Source of the DNA: SIG673 sp045638685
GTDB lineage: Bacteria; Bacillota; Clostridia; Oscillospirales; CAG-272
DNA length: 64,000 nt
Assembly (NCBI GenBank): GCA_045638685.1
Contig: JAZUBT010000037.1
Span: 1 to 64,000 of the forward strand
Direction of reading: 5' to 3'
Program-made: the position numbers and the translations under genes
Part shown: positions 1-8,345 of the stretch, one piece after another
Layout of the letters: every line of letters starts with the position of its first letter
How positions within the stretch are numbered: the stretch's first letter is position 1
The notes under the pieces: generated by a model
Databases searched by the model: none
The model's input: only the letters and a program-made list of their open reading frames with translations
Told to the model about the DNA's origin: nothing

Positions 1-2
1 TG

Positions 3-86
3 TGGTGCGAGAAACGGGACTTGAACCCGTACGGTGTAACCACACGCCCCTCAAACGTGCGCGTCTGCCAGTTCCGCCACTCTCGC
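3..86 (-). tRNA. tRNA-Leu (anticodon GAG)
   Basis: Reading the minus strand gives a complete class II tRNA. It has a GCGAGAG/CTCGC acceptor stem, a D arm, a five-pair anticodon stem with loop TTGAGGG (anticodon GAG, reading CUC/CUU Leu), a long variable arm, a GGTTCAAGTC T loop and an encoded CCA end at positions 3-5. Its length of 84 nt including CCA is normal for tRNA-Leu. It has its own promoter just upstream and is transcribed divergently from argS. Confidence 0.96.
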
Positions 87-101
87 ATACCAACGGTTGA
101 T

Positions 102-130
102 ATTATATCACATTTATTTTCGTTTGTCAA
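102..130 (-). promoter_or_regulatory. sigma-A promoter of tRNA-Leu
   Basis: On the minus strand there is TTGACA (positions 130-125), a 17-bp spacer and TATAAT (107-102). The -10 box lies about 16 bp from the mature tRNA 5' end, as expected for a short tRNA leader. Confidence 0.8.
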
Positions 131-202
131 TAGCTTTTTTAATTTTTTCAAAAAATTTTTTTGAGTTTTTTGGGTAATACCCCTTTTTTTCGGTTATTGC
201 TA

Positions 203-231
203 TTGACAAGCTTATTAGTTTAGGATATAAT
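203..231 (+). promoter_or_regulatory. sigma-A promoter of argS-yebC
   Basis: TTGACA at 203-208, a 17-bp spacer and TATAAT at 226-231. The start codon of argS follows 58 bp downstream. No T-box is visible, so argS appears not to share the tRNA-sensing control seen at aspS. Confidence 0.8.
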
Positions 232-289
232 TATATATTATATATCTTTATTACTTGTTTATTTAAAACATCTGGAAGGATTTAGAAAA

Positions 290-2020
290 ATGGACTTTAT
301 GAAAAAGAAAACCGCCGCAGCTCTTTGCGACGCCATCTCCTCTCTCGGTTTTGGAGACGTTTTGGACATCGCGGGTGTTACCGAAATGCTTGAATATCCG
401 CCAAGTCCCGAAAACGGAGACCTCGCTTTTCCTTGCTTCCGTTTAAGCAAGGTTATGCGCAAGGCTCCCCCTATGATAGCCACCGAGCTTGCTTCCAAAA
501 TACAGACGGGCGGCGTAATAGAGCGCTTTGAAACGGTTGGCGGATACCTTAACTTTTTCTTTGATAAGAGCGAGTTTGCAAAATTACAGCTTAGCGAAAT
601 GCTTGAAAAGGGCGAGAAATACGGTTCGTCCGACGAGGGTAAAGGAAAAACAGTCGTGCTTGACTACTCCTCGCCTAACGTCGCAAAGCCGTTCCACATA
701 GGTCATCTCGGCACGACCGTTATAGGACATTCCTTAAAGAATATACACGAGTTTTCGGGCTACAAATGCGTAGGCGTTAACCATCTCGGAGACTGGGGAA
801 CACAGTTCGGTAAGCTTATCGTCGCATACAGAAACTGGGGAGATAAAAAGGTTATAATCGACGGCGGTATCGACGAGCTTGTTAAGCTTTACGTCCGTTT
901 CCACGCCGAAGCGGAAAAGGACCCGTCCCTTGACGACCTCGCAAGAGCTGAATTTACAAAGCTTGAAAACGGAGACGAGGAAAACCGTGAGCTTTGGAAA
1001 TGGTTTATCGACATCTCTCTTACCGAATACAAAAAAACGTATGCTCAGCTTGGCATAGAATTTGACAGCTACTGCGGAGAGTCGTTCTACTACGACAAGC
1101 TCCCCGCCGTGCTTGATACAATGAAAGAGCGTGAAATTCTCACCGTTGACGACGGAGCGACCATGATTGACCTCGAAAAATACGGTATGCCCCCCTGTCT
1201 TATTCTTAAATCCGACGGCTCCACCCTTTACGCCGCGAGAGACATAGCTGCCGCTCTTTACAGAAAAAACACTTACGGCTTCTCTAAGTGCATCTACGTA
1301 ACCGACGCCGGTCAAAGCCTGCACTTTAAGCAGTGGTTCAAGGTTATCTCTCTTATGGGCTACGACTTTGAAAACGAGCTTGTACACGTCCCCTACGGCA
1401 AGGTTTCGATAGGCGGAGCAAAGCTTGCGACAAGAACGGGTAACGTCATTCTTCTTAAAGACCTCTTTAAGACCGCCATCGAAAAGGTTGCCAAGATAAC
1501 CGAGGAAAAGAATCCCGATCTTGAAAACAAGGACGAGGTTGCCGAGGCAGTCGGAGTCGGCGCGATAGTTTACAACTACCTTAGCGGCGGACGTATAAAG
1601 AACATCGACTTTACCATCGAGGACGCACTAAGCTTTGAGGGTAACACCGGCCCATACGCTCAGTACACCTACGCCAGAACCTGCAGCATCCTTTCTAAGG
1701 CTAAGGAGCAGGGCGTTTACAGTACGGTAAAGGACGCACTTTTCAAGGTTACGGCAGACGAGGAGTTTTCGCTTCTGAAAACACTTGCTCTCTTCCCCGA
1801 AAAGGTTAAGGCGGCGCTTGACGGCTACGAGCCATCTGTAATAACCAGATACATTTTCGACGTTGCAACGGCGTTCAACCACTTCTACCACGGCTGCCAG
1901 GTTTTAAATAACGAGGACGCAACAGTAACGGCGACGAGAATTGCCCTTACCGAGGCGGCGAGCAACGTGCTGAAATCGGCTTTCGGTCTTATCTGCATGA
2001 AAGCCCCGAAAAAAATATAA
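290..2020 (+). CDS. argS: arginyl-tRNA synthetase
   Basis: This class I synthetase charges tRNA-Arg with arginine in the cytoplasm. The HIGH signature is at about residues 136-139 (context FHIGHLG) and the degenerate KMSKS-type loop KLATRTGN is near residue 378. The C-terminal third has the DALR-type anticodon-binding helices. The length of 576 aa is normal for bacterial ArgRS. The ATG has a GGAAGGA ribosome-binding site 9 bp upstream; a second in-frame ATG three codons on has no better site. yebC follows after 36 bp, so the two are probably cotranscribed from the promoter at 203-231. Confidence 0.97.
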   Translation: MDFMKKKTAAALCDAISSLGFGDVLDIAGVTEMLEYPPSPENGDLAFPCFRLSKVMRKAPPMIATELASKIQTGGVIERFETVGGYLNFFFDKSEFAKLQLSEMLEKGEKYGSSDEGKGKTVVLDYSSPNVAKPFHIGHLGTTVIGHSLKNIHEFSGYKCVGVNHLGDWGTQFGKLIVAYRNWGDKKVIIDGGIDELVKLYVRFHAEAEKDPSLDDLARAEFTKLENGDEENRELWKWFIDISLTEYKKTYAQLGIEFDSYCGESFYYDKLPAVLDTMKEREILTVDDGATMIDLEKYGMPPCLILKSDGSTLYAARDIAAALYRKNTYGFSKCIYVTDAGQSLHFKQWFKVISLMGYDFENELVHVPYGKVSIGGAKLATRTGNVILLKDLFKTAIEKVAKITEEKNPDLENKDEVAEAVGVGAIVYNYLSGGRIKNIDFTIEDALSFEGNTGPYAQYTYARTCSILSKAKEQGVYSTVKDALFKVTADEEFSLLKTLALFPEKVKAALDGYEPSVITRYIFDVATAFNHFYHGCQVLNNEDATVTATRIALTEAASNVLKSAFGLICMKAPKKI

Positions 2021-2056
2021 TCAAGCTTCAGAATACACTCACGGAGGATTAAAAAG

Positions 2057-2791
2057 ATGTCAGGACATAGCAAATGGCATAACATACAGGCTAAAAAATC
2101 AAAGACCGACGCCGCAAGAGCTAAGGTTTTCACCAAAATCGGAAAAGAGATGGCAATAGCGATAAGGGACGGCGGACCGAACCCGAACTCCAACAGCAAG
2201 CTTCGCGACCTTATCTCCAAGGCAAAGGCAAATAACGTTCCGAACGACAACATCGACCGCATCATAAAGAAGGCAACCGAGGAGAAAAAAGATTACAAGG
2301 AGATCACCTACGAGGGCTACGGTCCCGGCGGAGTTGCGGTAATAGTTGAGACCGCGACCGACAACACCAACAGAACGGTAGGAAACGTCCGTTCCTATTT
2401 CTCCAAATACCACGGCAACATCGGAACAACGGGCTGCGTAAGCTTTATGTTCGAGGAAAAAGGTATTATCACGATAGAAAAGGACGAATGTGATATGGAC
2501 GAGGACGCTCTTATGGAGCTTGCTCTTGAGGCGGGCGCCGAGGACTTCTCCTCCGAGGACGACGATTTCTATGAAATAACCACCGCTCCCGACGATCTTA
2601 TAGCTGTTCAGGAGCTTATTTCCGGAAAGGGCATCAAGCTTTCGGGCGCCGACCTTTCCAAAATTCCCGCCAACTACGTTGATCTTTCCAGCGAGGACGA
2701 CGTAAAGTATATGACGCTTCTCCTTGACAAGCTTGACGAGGACGACGACGTTCAGCAGGTTTACCACAACTGGAACGGACCACAGGAATAA
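2057..2791 (+). CDS. yebC: YebC/PmpR/TACO1 family protein
   Basis: The N-terminus MSGHSKWHNIQ followed by the KSKTDAARAK stretch is the hallmark of the YebC family. Conserved features continue through the GYGPGGVAVIV and TDNTNRTV motifs, and 244 aa is the standard length. Family members have been described as transcription regulators and, more recently, as ribosome-associated factors that help translate difficult polyproline stretches. Which role applies here cannot be told from sequence. AGGAGG-like GGAGG lies 9 bp before the ATG. The gene ends at a strong terminator, closing the argS-yebC unit. Confidence 0.95.
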   Translation: MSGHSKWHNIQAKKSKTDAARAKVFTKIGKEMAIAIRDGGPNPNSNSKLRDLISKAKANNVPNDNIDRIIKKATEEKKDYKEITYEGYGPGGVAVIVETATDNTNRTVGNVRSYFSKYHGNIGTTGCVSFMFEEKGIITIEKDECDMDEDALMELALEAGAEDFSSEDDDFYEITTAPDDLIAVQELISGKGIKLSGADLSKIPANYVDLSSEDDVKYMTLLLDKLDEDDDVQQVYHNWNGPQE

Positions 2792-2798
2792 TTGAATT

Positions 2799-2831
2799 AA
2801 AAGCGATAGCCTCGTGCAGGCTGTCGCTTTT
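2799..2831 (+). terminator. rho-independent terminator after yebC
   Basis: AAAAGCGA-x-AGCCT pairs with AGGCT-x-TCGCTTTT around a 5-nt loop, and T residues follow on the plus strand. Confidence 0.85.
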
Positions 2832-3003
2832 GTGTTTAAAAATCAAGTATTTACTAAAAACTCCGCTGACGTAAATATTTTTTTAGTTTCGGTAAATAAT
2901 TATTTCAGGACGCTAACATATATAAATTTTTGCTTTTTTAAATCAGTTAACCTTTAATCCATTTATTGTTTTTATTAAAAAGGAAGAAATTTTATAAATT
3001 TAC

Positions 3004-3032
3004 TTGACAAAAAGCTTAAAATGTGCTACAAT
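3004..3032 (+). promoter_or_regulatory. sigma-A promoter of the aspS-gatCAB operon
   Basis: A perfect TTGACA (3004-3009), 17-bp spacer and TACAAT (3027-3032). The transcript would begin near 3040, leaving a leader of about 350 nt that carries the T-box. The 200 bp between the yebC terminator and this promoter is AT-rich and shows nothing else. Confidence 0.85.
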
Positions 3033-3047
3033 TACTTACAGTTTAAA

Positions 3048-3340
3048 GCTATGATGAAGTCAGTACCGGTAGGCAAAGCGTTTACCAGAGAGTCGCGGTA
3101 GGTGAAAGCGCGGCATCGCCCTTACACGGGAACCAACACTTCGGAGCTGACGGAAGAAAACCCGTAAATCTAAGACTTTGTTTTAGATACCGTGTTTATA
3201 TCGGGTGATTAGAACCGTCCGTTCATCGCGAAAAGATGTTTTGAGAGGACTTATTAAACATAAGTCAATTTGGGTGGTATCGCGGAAGAGTCGTCCTTTC
3301 GTCCCATATTTTTGGGGCAAAAGGGCGTTTTTGTTTTCCC
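3048..3340 (+). promoter_or_regulatory. T-box leader, probable Asp specifier (GAC)
   Basis: This tRNA-sensing leader controls aspS-gatCAB. Seen directly: an AGTA turn near 3057, the CAGAGAG element near 3098, and the T-box core GGTGGTATCGCGG at 3273-3285. An overlapping terminator pairs the CGTCC...GTCCC segment (3292-3305) with GGGGC...GGGCG (3314-3327) and ends in T-rich sequence. The best specifier candidate is GAC at 3149-3151, opposite the AGTA element and followed by a purine, giving aspartate. The T-box UGGU would pair with the CCA end and wobble with the G73 discriminator of tRNA-Asp. Specifier placement is inference from a hand fold; the T-box and terminator are clear. Confidence 0.9.
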
Positions 3341-3391
3341 CGAAAAATAATGAAGTAATAACAAAACTAACTTTATTTGGAGGATTTTAAA

Positions 3392-5167
3392 ATGCTTAGA
3401 ACACATAACTGTAACCAGCTTTCCGCCGAGCATATCGGAGAAAAGGTAACCCTCTGCGGTTGGGTTGACACAATAAGAGACCACGGAGGAGTTCTTTTCG
3501 TTGACCTTCGCGATCACTACGGAGTAACGCAGGTTGTTTTCTCCGACGATAAAATGCTCGCAGGAATTTCTAAGGAAACGGTTGTTTCCATAGAAGGAAA
3601 GGTAACCGAGAGAGACGCCGAGACGGTAAACCCGAAGATTGCTACCGGAACTGTTGAGGTACGCGCAGAGAGCATCGAGGTTCTCGGCCCCTGCCAGCTC
3701 GGTCTCCCCTTTGAAATCGACTCCTCTACGCAGACAAGAGAGGAGGTTCGCCTTAAATACCGTTATCTCGACCTTCGCAACAGACATATTCATAACAACA
3801 TCGTTCTCCGTTCAAAGATTCTGAGCTACCTCCGCAGTCAGATGGAAGCCCTCGGTTTCCTTGAAATCCAGACGCCTATCCTTACCGCTTCCTCTCCCGA
3901 GGGCGCAAGAGACTACCTCGTTCCCAGCAGAAAGCACAAGGGCAAGTTCTACGCGCTTCCGCAGGCCCCCCAGCAGTTCAAACAGCTGCTTATGGCTTCC
4001 GGATTTGACAGATACTTCCAGATAGCTCCCTGCTTCCGCGACGAGGACGCACGTCAGGACCGTTCTCCCGGAGAGTTCTATCAGCTTGACTTTGAAATGG
4101 CTTTCGCAACGCAGGAGCACGTTTTTGAGGTTGCGGAAACCGTTATTTACAACACCTTCAAGGAGTTCTCCGGAAAAGAGGTATCAAAGCCTCCGTTCAA
4201 GAGAATCACCTTCGCAGACGCTATGCTTAAGTACGGCTCCGACAAGCCCGACCTCCGTAACCCTCTCGAAATCAAAGACCTTACTGGATTCTTTGCAAAG
4301 AACGAATTTGTTGAGGTAAACGGACGCAGCATTCCCTTCAAGAACAAGCTTGTACGAGGTATCGTTGCGAATTATTTGGTCAAAAAGGACGGCGAGGGCG
4401 ACGGTAAAAAGGCTTTCGAAAAGGCCATCGACCTTTATTCCAGAAGTATCGGAATGAAGTTCGGCTGCGGATACATCACTCTTGAGGACGGCGAGTACAA
4501 GGGCCCTATCGCAAAGTTCCTTTCCGAAGCGGAAAAGGCAGAGCTCACCGAGCTTTGCGGAATTAAAGAGGGCGACTCTCTGTTCTTTATCAGCGACTCC
4601 CCTGCGGTTATAAACAGCCTCGCAGGTCAGATGCGCACGTGGATCGGAAACGAGCTTGGACTTATAAGAAAGGACCGCTATGAGTTCTGCTTCATAGTTG
4701 ACTTCCCGATGTACGAGCTTAACTCAGAAACAAACAAGATCGACTTTACCCATAACCCCTTCTCTATGCCTCAGGGCGGAATGGACGCGCTTCTTAATAA
4801 GAATCCGCTTGACATATTCGCTTATCAGTACGACATTGTATGTAACGGCGTAGAGCTTTCCTCCGGCGCGGTTCGTAACCACAACCCCGAAATTATGAGA
4901 AAGGCGTTTGAGATTGCGGGCTACGGCGAGGAAGACTTAAAGGCTAAATTCGGCGCGCTCTACACGGCGTTCTCCTACGGAGCTCCTCCGCACGCGGGTA
5001 TGGCTCCCGGCGTTGACAGAATGATAATGCTTATCGCCGAGGAAGAAACCATACGCGACGTTATTGCCTTCCCGCTTAACGGAAACGCACAAGACCTTAT
5101 GATGAACGCACCCGGAGAGGTTACAGAGCAGCAGCTCCGCGAGGTTCACATTAAGGTAAGAGACTAA
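3392..5167 (+). CDS. aspS: aspartyl-tRNA synthetase
   Basis: This class II synthetase attaches aspartate to tRNA-Asp and, if non-discriminating, also to tRNA-Asn for amidation by GatCAB. The N-terminal OB-fold anticodon domain covers about residues 1-105. Motif 2 (FRDED) is near residue 215 and motif 3 (PGVDRM) near 540, with a bacterial-type insertion between them. The length of 591 aa is normal. I start at the ATG at 3392 because GGAGGA lies 8 bp before it; a TTG at 3377 would overlap that site. Its position directly ahead of gatCAB, under an Asp-type T-box, suggests it supplies Asp-tRNA(Asn). Confidence 0.96.
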   Translation: MLRTHNCNQLSAEHIGEKVTLCGWVDTIRDHGGVLFVDLRDHYGVTQVVFSDDKMLAGISKETVVSIEGKVTERDAETVNPKIATGTVEVRAESIEVLGPCQLGLPFEIDSSTQTREEVRLKYRYLDLRNRHIHNNIVLRSKILSYLRSQMEALGFLEIQTPILTASSPEGARDYLVPSRKHKGKFYALPQAPQQFKQLLMASGFDRYFQIAPCFRDEDARQDRSPGEFYQLDFEMAFATQEHVFEVAETVIYNTFKEFSGKEVSKPPFKRITFADAMLKYGSDKPDLRNPLEIKDLTGFFAKNEFVEVNGRSIPFKNKLVRGIVANYLVKKDGEGDGKKAFEKAIDLYSRSIGMKFGCGYITLEDGEYKGPIAKFLSEAEKAELTELCGIKEGDSLFFISDSPAVINSLAGQMRTWIGNELGLIRKDRYEFCFIVDFPMYELNSETNKIDFTHNPFSMPQGGMDALLNKNPLDIFAYQYDIVCNGVELSSGAVRNHNPEIMRKAFEIAGYGEEDLKAKFGALYTAFSYGAPPHAGMAPGVDRMIMLIAEEETIRDVIAFPLNGNAQDLMMNAPGEVTEQQLREVHIKVRD

Positions 5168-5180
5168 TCGGAGGGTAAAT

Positions 5181-5204
5181 TAAGCCCGTTTTACAATGGG
5201 CTTA
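5181..5204 (+). other. intergenic hairpin between aspS and gatC
   Basis: A perfect 7-bp inverted repeat TAAGCCC/GGGCTTA with a 10-nt loop sits 14 bp after the aspS stop. No T-run follows, so it is unlikely to stop transcription fully. It may act in mRNA processing or uncouple aspS from gatCAB levels; this is inference. Confidence 0.5.
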
Positions 5205-5286
5205 CGCAAACCCGATAAACAGAGAGCCGAGCTTTCCACCGAAAAAACTTCGGCTGATTTCACAGATTACGAAAGGACTTAGCAGT

Positions 5287-5568
5287 ATGGAAAAGGAAAC
5301 ACTGCATAGACTTGAAAAGCTTAACCAGCTTGCCCTTACCGAGGAGGAAAAGGAGCGTCTCCTTACCTTCTTTGAAAAGAGAGACGCCGAGCTTAAAAAG
5401 CTTGACGGAGTAGATACGGAAAACGTAGAAAGAATGGTACACTGCATACCGCTTTCCACCGTTGTACGCGAGGACAGAGAAATAAAGAATTTCACCAGAG
5501 ACGAGCTCCAGAAGGGCGCTCCCGAGACGGTGGACGGTTATTGGCAGGTTCCGCGTCTCGTTGAATAG
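5287..5568 (+). CDS. gatC: Asp/Glu-tRNA amidotransferase subunit C
   Basis: GatC is the small clamp subunit that wraps around GatA and helps it fold against GatB. Conserved features are the N-terminal helix (HRLEKLNQLALTEEE), the HCIPL segment, the REDRE turn and the C-terminal PETVDGYWQVPRLVE. The 93-aa length is normal. A GAAAGGA ribosome-binding site precedes the ATG. gatA follows after 26 bp. Because GatC contacts the GatA surface, its conservation argues that the divergent GatA downstream is still made and bound. Confidence 0.92.
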   Translation: MEKETLHRLEKLNQLALTEEEKERLLTFFEKRDAELKKLDGVDTENVERMVHCIPLSTVVREDREIKNFTRDELQKGAPETVDGYWQVPRLVE

Positions 5569-5594
5569 TTCTGAAGGAAGGGTTGGTAAGTAAT

Positions 5595-6794
5595 ATGAAG
5601 CTTTATACAGCAAAGCGCGAGGCAACCGCAGATAAAAAGGTTGTCCTTGACGATATGATATTAACAAAAGATATGCCCACCTCGGCAGGCTCGAAAATGC
5701 TCGACGGTTATATGAGCCTCTTTTCGGGTACGGTTGTCGATAAACTGACCGCCGCCGGTTACTCGGTATCGGGTAAGGCGAGCGTCGGCGAGTTCGGAAT
5801 AGATCTTATAGGCGAAACGTCTTATTACGGGACCATTGCTAAGGAAAACGGCGCGCTCACTCTTGCAGCCGCCGAGATTCTGAAAAAAGGCGAGGCAGAT
5901 ACCGCCGTTGTATTCGAAATAAACGGAAGCAACGCACGTGCCGCCGCGCAGAACGGACTTGCTTTGATTAAGCCCACCTACGGAACCGTATCAAGATTTG
6001 GAACCGTTTCCGCCGTTTGCTCGGGCGAGACGGTAAGCGTTATGTCAAGCGACCTCGATAATGCAAAGGAAGCTCTTTACGCCATCGTAGGACACGACGA
6101 CAAGGACGGAACAAGCCTTTCCGAAGCCGACTGCGAAAGGGTTAAGACAGGTGGCGAAAAGGCGAAAAAGGTAGCCTTTATCAAGGCTATGGAAAAAGAA
6201 CTTGATGAAAACTGTCTTGCCGCTCTTAAGACGGCAAGGGCAGAGCTTGAAGGAAACGGTGTTGCCGTTACCGAGATAGACGGAGGCGAGCTTCTCCTCG
6301 CTAAGATTGCGTGGAATATTCTCCGCACCTCCGAGCTTTGTAACAACGTATCAAAATACGACGGTATAAAATACGGATACCGTACCAAAAACTACAAGAC
6401 GATAGACGAGCTTTACACGGGCAGCCGTACCGAGGCATTCGGCGAGCTTCTTAAAACCAACATTCTTTTCGGCTCGGATAACCTTTCCACCGAAAACTAT
6501 ATGAAGGTTTATGATAAGGCGCTCCGCATGCGCCGTGTAATTTCCGAGTACCTTGCCTCGCTCTTTAACGAGTACGATGCTCTTCTTTTACCCGTCTGCT
6601 CCAAAGCAACTTACACCGAGCAGATGGTAAAGGAAAATCCCGATATTTCCTTTGAGGAAAACCTCTACACCGCTCCCGCTATGATTACCGGACTTCCCTT
6701 CGTAGTTTCGGGCGGCGCTATGCTTATAGGCAAGGCTTTTTCGGAAGGAACTCTTATTTCTACCGCAAAAATCATTGAAAGGGCAGGTGTGTAA
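5595..6794 (+). CDS. gatA: degenerate GatA-like amidase-fold subunit
   Basis: By position (gatC-gatA-gatB) and by clear similarity this is GatA. Conserved blocks are TSAGSKMLDGY, IKPTYGTVSRFG near residue 124, and YDGIKYGY. At 399 aa it is about 85 aa shorter than usual. Set by eye against a canonical GatA, the N-terminal helices before the active site are missing. The catalytic Lys of the VKDN motif is Asp19. The glycine/serine-rich GSSGGS segment with the cis-Ser is replaced by residues 85-90 (NGALTL) after a short deletion. Only the nucleophile-position Ser112 (NGS) remains. The C-terminal strand is also shortened. It therefore probably cannot release ammonia from Gln or Asn. Frame and codon use are intact, so it is not an obvious pseudogene. 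I start at the ATG at 5595; an upstream TTG at 5583 touches the GAAGGAAGGG site. Confidence 0.85.
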   Translation: MKLYTAKREATADKKVVLDDMILTKDMPTSAGSKMLDGYMSLFSGTVVDKLTAAGYSVSGKASVGEFGIDLIGETSYYGTIAKENGALTLAAAEILKKGEADTAVVFEINGSNARAAAQNGLALIKPTYGTVSRFGTVSAVCSGETVSVMSSDLDNAKEALYAIVGHDDKDGTSLSEADCERVKTGGEKAKKVAFIKAMEKELDENCLAALKTARAELEGNGVAVTEIDGGELLLAKIAWNILRTSELCNNVSKYDGIKYGYRTKNYKTIDELYTGSRTEAFGELLKTNILFGSDNLSTENYMKVYDKALRMRRVISEYLASLFNEYDALLLPVCSKATYTEQMVKENPDISFEENLYTAPAMITGLPFVVSGGAMLIGKAFSEGTLISTAKIIERAGV

Positions 6795-6797
6795 TCT

Positions 6798-8234
6798 ATG
6801 AAGTACGAAACCGTCATCGGCCTTGAGGTTCATATAGAGCTTGCGACCGAGTCAAAAATATTCTGCTCCTGCTCCGCTAAATTCGGCGCTGAACAGAACG
6901 AGCACGTTTGTCCCGCCTGCTGCGGTATGCCCGGAATGCTCCCCGTAACCAATAAAAAGGTTGTTGACCTCGGAATGACTGCGGGTATGATGCTTAACTG
7001 TCATATAAACAGAGTAACGACGTTTGACAAAAAGAGCTACTACTACCCCGACCTTCCCTCGTCTTATCAGACCACGCAGTGGTTTTCTCCCGTTGCCGTA
7101 AACGGAACGGTTACGATAGAGACGTCAAAGGGCAAAAAGGACGTAAGAATCAAGCAGATTCACATGGAGGAGGACGCCGGAAAGCTTGTTCACGACGACT
7201 GGACGAACACAACTCTCGTTGACTTTAACAGAACCAGCGTTCCGCTTATCGAAATAGTAAGCCAGCCCGATCTTTCGAGCGCAGAGGAGGTTGTCGCTTA
7301 TCTTGAGAGACTCCGTTCGCTTCTTCGCTTTGCCAAGGTTTCCGACTGCCGTATGGAGCAGGGCTCAATGAGATGCGACGTTAACCTTTCGGTTCGTCCG
7401 GAGGGAAGCGATAAGCTCGGAGTAAGAACGGAAATGAAGAATATGAACTCCATCTCCGCTATAACCCGCGCTATTGAATACGAGACCGCAAGACACATTG
7501 ACGCGCTTGAAAACGGTACCGAAGTGCTTATACAGGAAACCCGCCGCTGGGACGACATCAAGGGCAAGAGCTTTGCTATGAGAAACAAGGAGACCGCGGG
7601 AGATTACAGATACTTCCCCGATCCGAACGTAATGCCGATAGTCATTGACGACGGCTGGTACGGTAAGATAAAGGAGTCTCTGCCCGAATTCCCCGAGGTT
7701 AAAAAAGCAAAATACACGGGTGAGCTTGGTCTTTCCGAGTACGACGCAGACCTTCTTACCGAAAGCCGTGCGCTTTGCGACTGCTTTGAGGCGGCATACG
7801 CTGAATGCGGCCTTGCCAAGGAGGCGGCGAACTGGCTGCTTTCCGAATGCATGAGCATTCTGAACAAGGCTCAGATGACCGCCGACCAGCTTACGCTTGA
7901 CGGTAAATCTCTCGGTAAGCTTATAAAGCTTGTAACCGACGGTAAAGTAAGCCGTCCTAACGCTAAGAAGATTCTCGCCGCTATGTTTGAGGGCGAGACC
8001 GATCCCGAAAAGTACGCGGAAAATGAAGGCTTTATCGTTTCAAGCGACACCGACGCTATTATGGCAACAGTGCGCGAGATAGTTATGAGCGACGAGCGTT
8101 CGGTCAGCGACTACAAGAGCGGTAAGGAAAAGGCGCTTATGGCACTGTTTGGAAAGTGCATGAAGGCGCTTAAGGGTAACTGCGATCCGCAGAGCCTGCG
8201 CCAGATGCTTATAGACACGATTAACAGCATATAA
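6798..8234 (+). CDS. gatB: Asp/Glu-tRNA amidotransferase subunit B
   Basis: GatB binds the mischarged tRNA, phosphorylates the Asp/Glu side chain with ATP and amidates it with ammonia from GatA. The N-terminal cradle starts ETVIGLEVHIEL. A four-Cys zinc site is visible (Cys23, Cys25, Cys38, Cys41). The YYYPDLP, MEEDAGK and MEQGSMRCDVN motifs are intact, and a C-terminal YqeY-like tail is present. The 478-aa length is normal. It begins 3 bp after the gatA stop, so the two are translationally linked. The intact catalytic motifs contrast sharply with the eroded GatA. Confidence 0.96.
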   Translation: MKYETVIGLEVHIELATESKIFCSCSAKFGAEQNEHVCPACCGMPGMLPVTNKKVVDLGMTAGMMLNCHINRVTTFDKKSYYYPDLPSSYQTTQWFSPVAVNGTVTIETSKGKKDVRIKQIHMEEDAGKLVHDDWTNTTLVDFNRTSVPLIEIVSQPDLSSAEEVVAYLERLRSLLRFAKVSDCRMEQGSMRCDVNLSVRPEGSDKLGVRTEMKNMNSISAITRAIEYETARHIDALENGTEVLIQETRRWDDIKGKSFAMRNKETAGDYRYFPDPNVMPIVIDDGWYGKIKESLPEFPEVKKAKYTGELGLSEYDADLLTESRALCDCFEAAYAECGLAKEAANWLLSECMSILNKAQMTADQLTLDGKSLGKLIKLVTDGKVSRPNAKKILAAMFEGETDPEKYAENEGFIVSSDTDAIMATVREIVMSDERSVSDYKSGKEKALMALFGKCMKALKGNCDPQSLRQMLIDTINSI

Positions 8235-8243
8235 AAACCAGAA

Positions 8244-8275
8244 AAAACGGATTTGCATTTTGCAAATCCGTTTTT
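8244..8275 (+). terminator. terminator of aspS-gatCAB
   Basis: AAAAACGGATTTGCA pairs with TGCAAATCCGTTTTT almost perfectly with a very short loop, 10 bp after the gatB stop. Confidence 0.9.
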
Positions 8276-8284
8276 GCGTAAAGG

Positions 8285-8319
8285 AAAAGGAACAGACTTA
8301 AAGGAGTCCGTTCCTTTTT
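8285..8319 (-). terminator. convergent terminator, probably for yqgF
   Basis: The inverted repeat AAAAGGAAC/GTTCCTTTTT, with a weaker inner ACT/AGT pair, lies between the converging gatB and yqgF genes. T-rich ends on both strands allow use in either direction. Confidence 0.7.
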
Positions 8320-8345
8320 GATATTTAATTTTCACACTACGCAAG

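Noticed and set aside
734..1387. Long minus-strand open frame inside argS
   Set aside because: Antisense shadow of a strongly conserved gene; no ribosome-binding site, odd composition and no known motif.
2099..2767. Long minus-strand open frame opposite yebC
   Set aside because: Shadow frame from the codon bias of yebC; hydrophobic Val/Leu-rich product with no family features.
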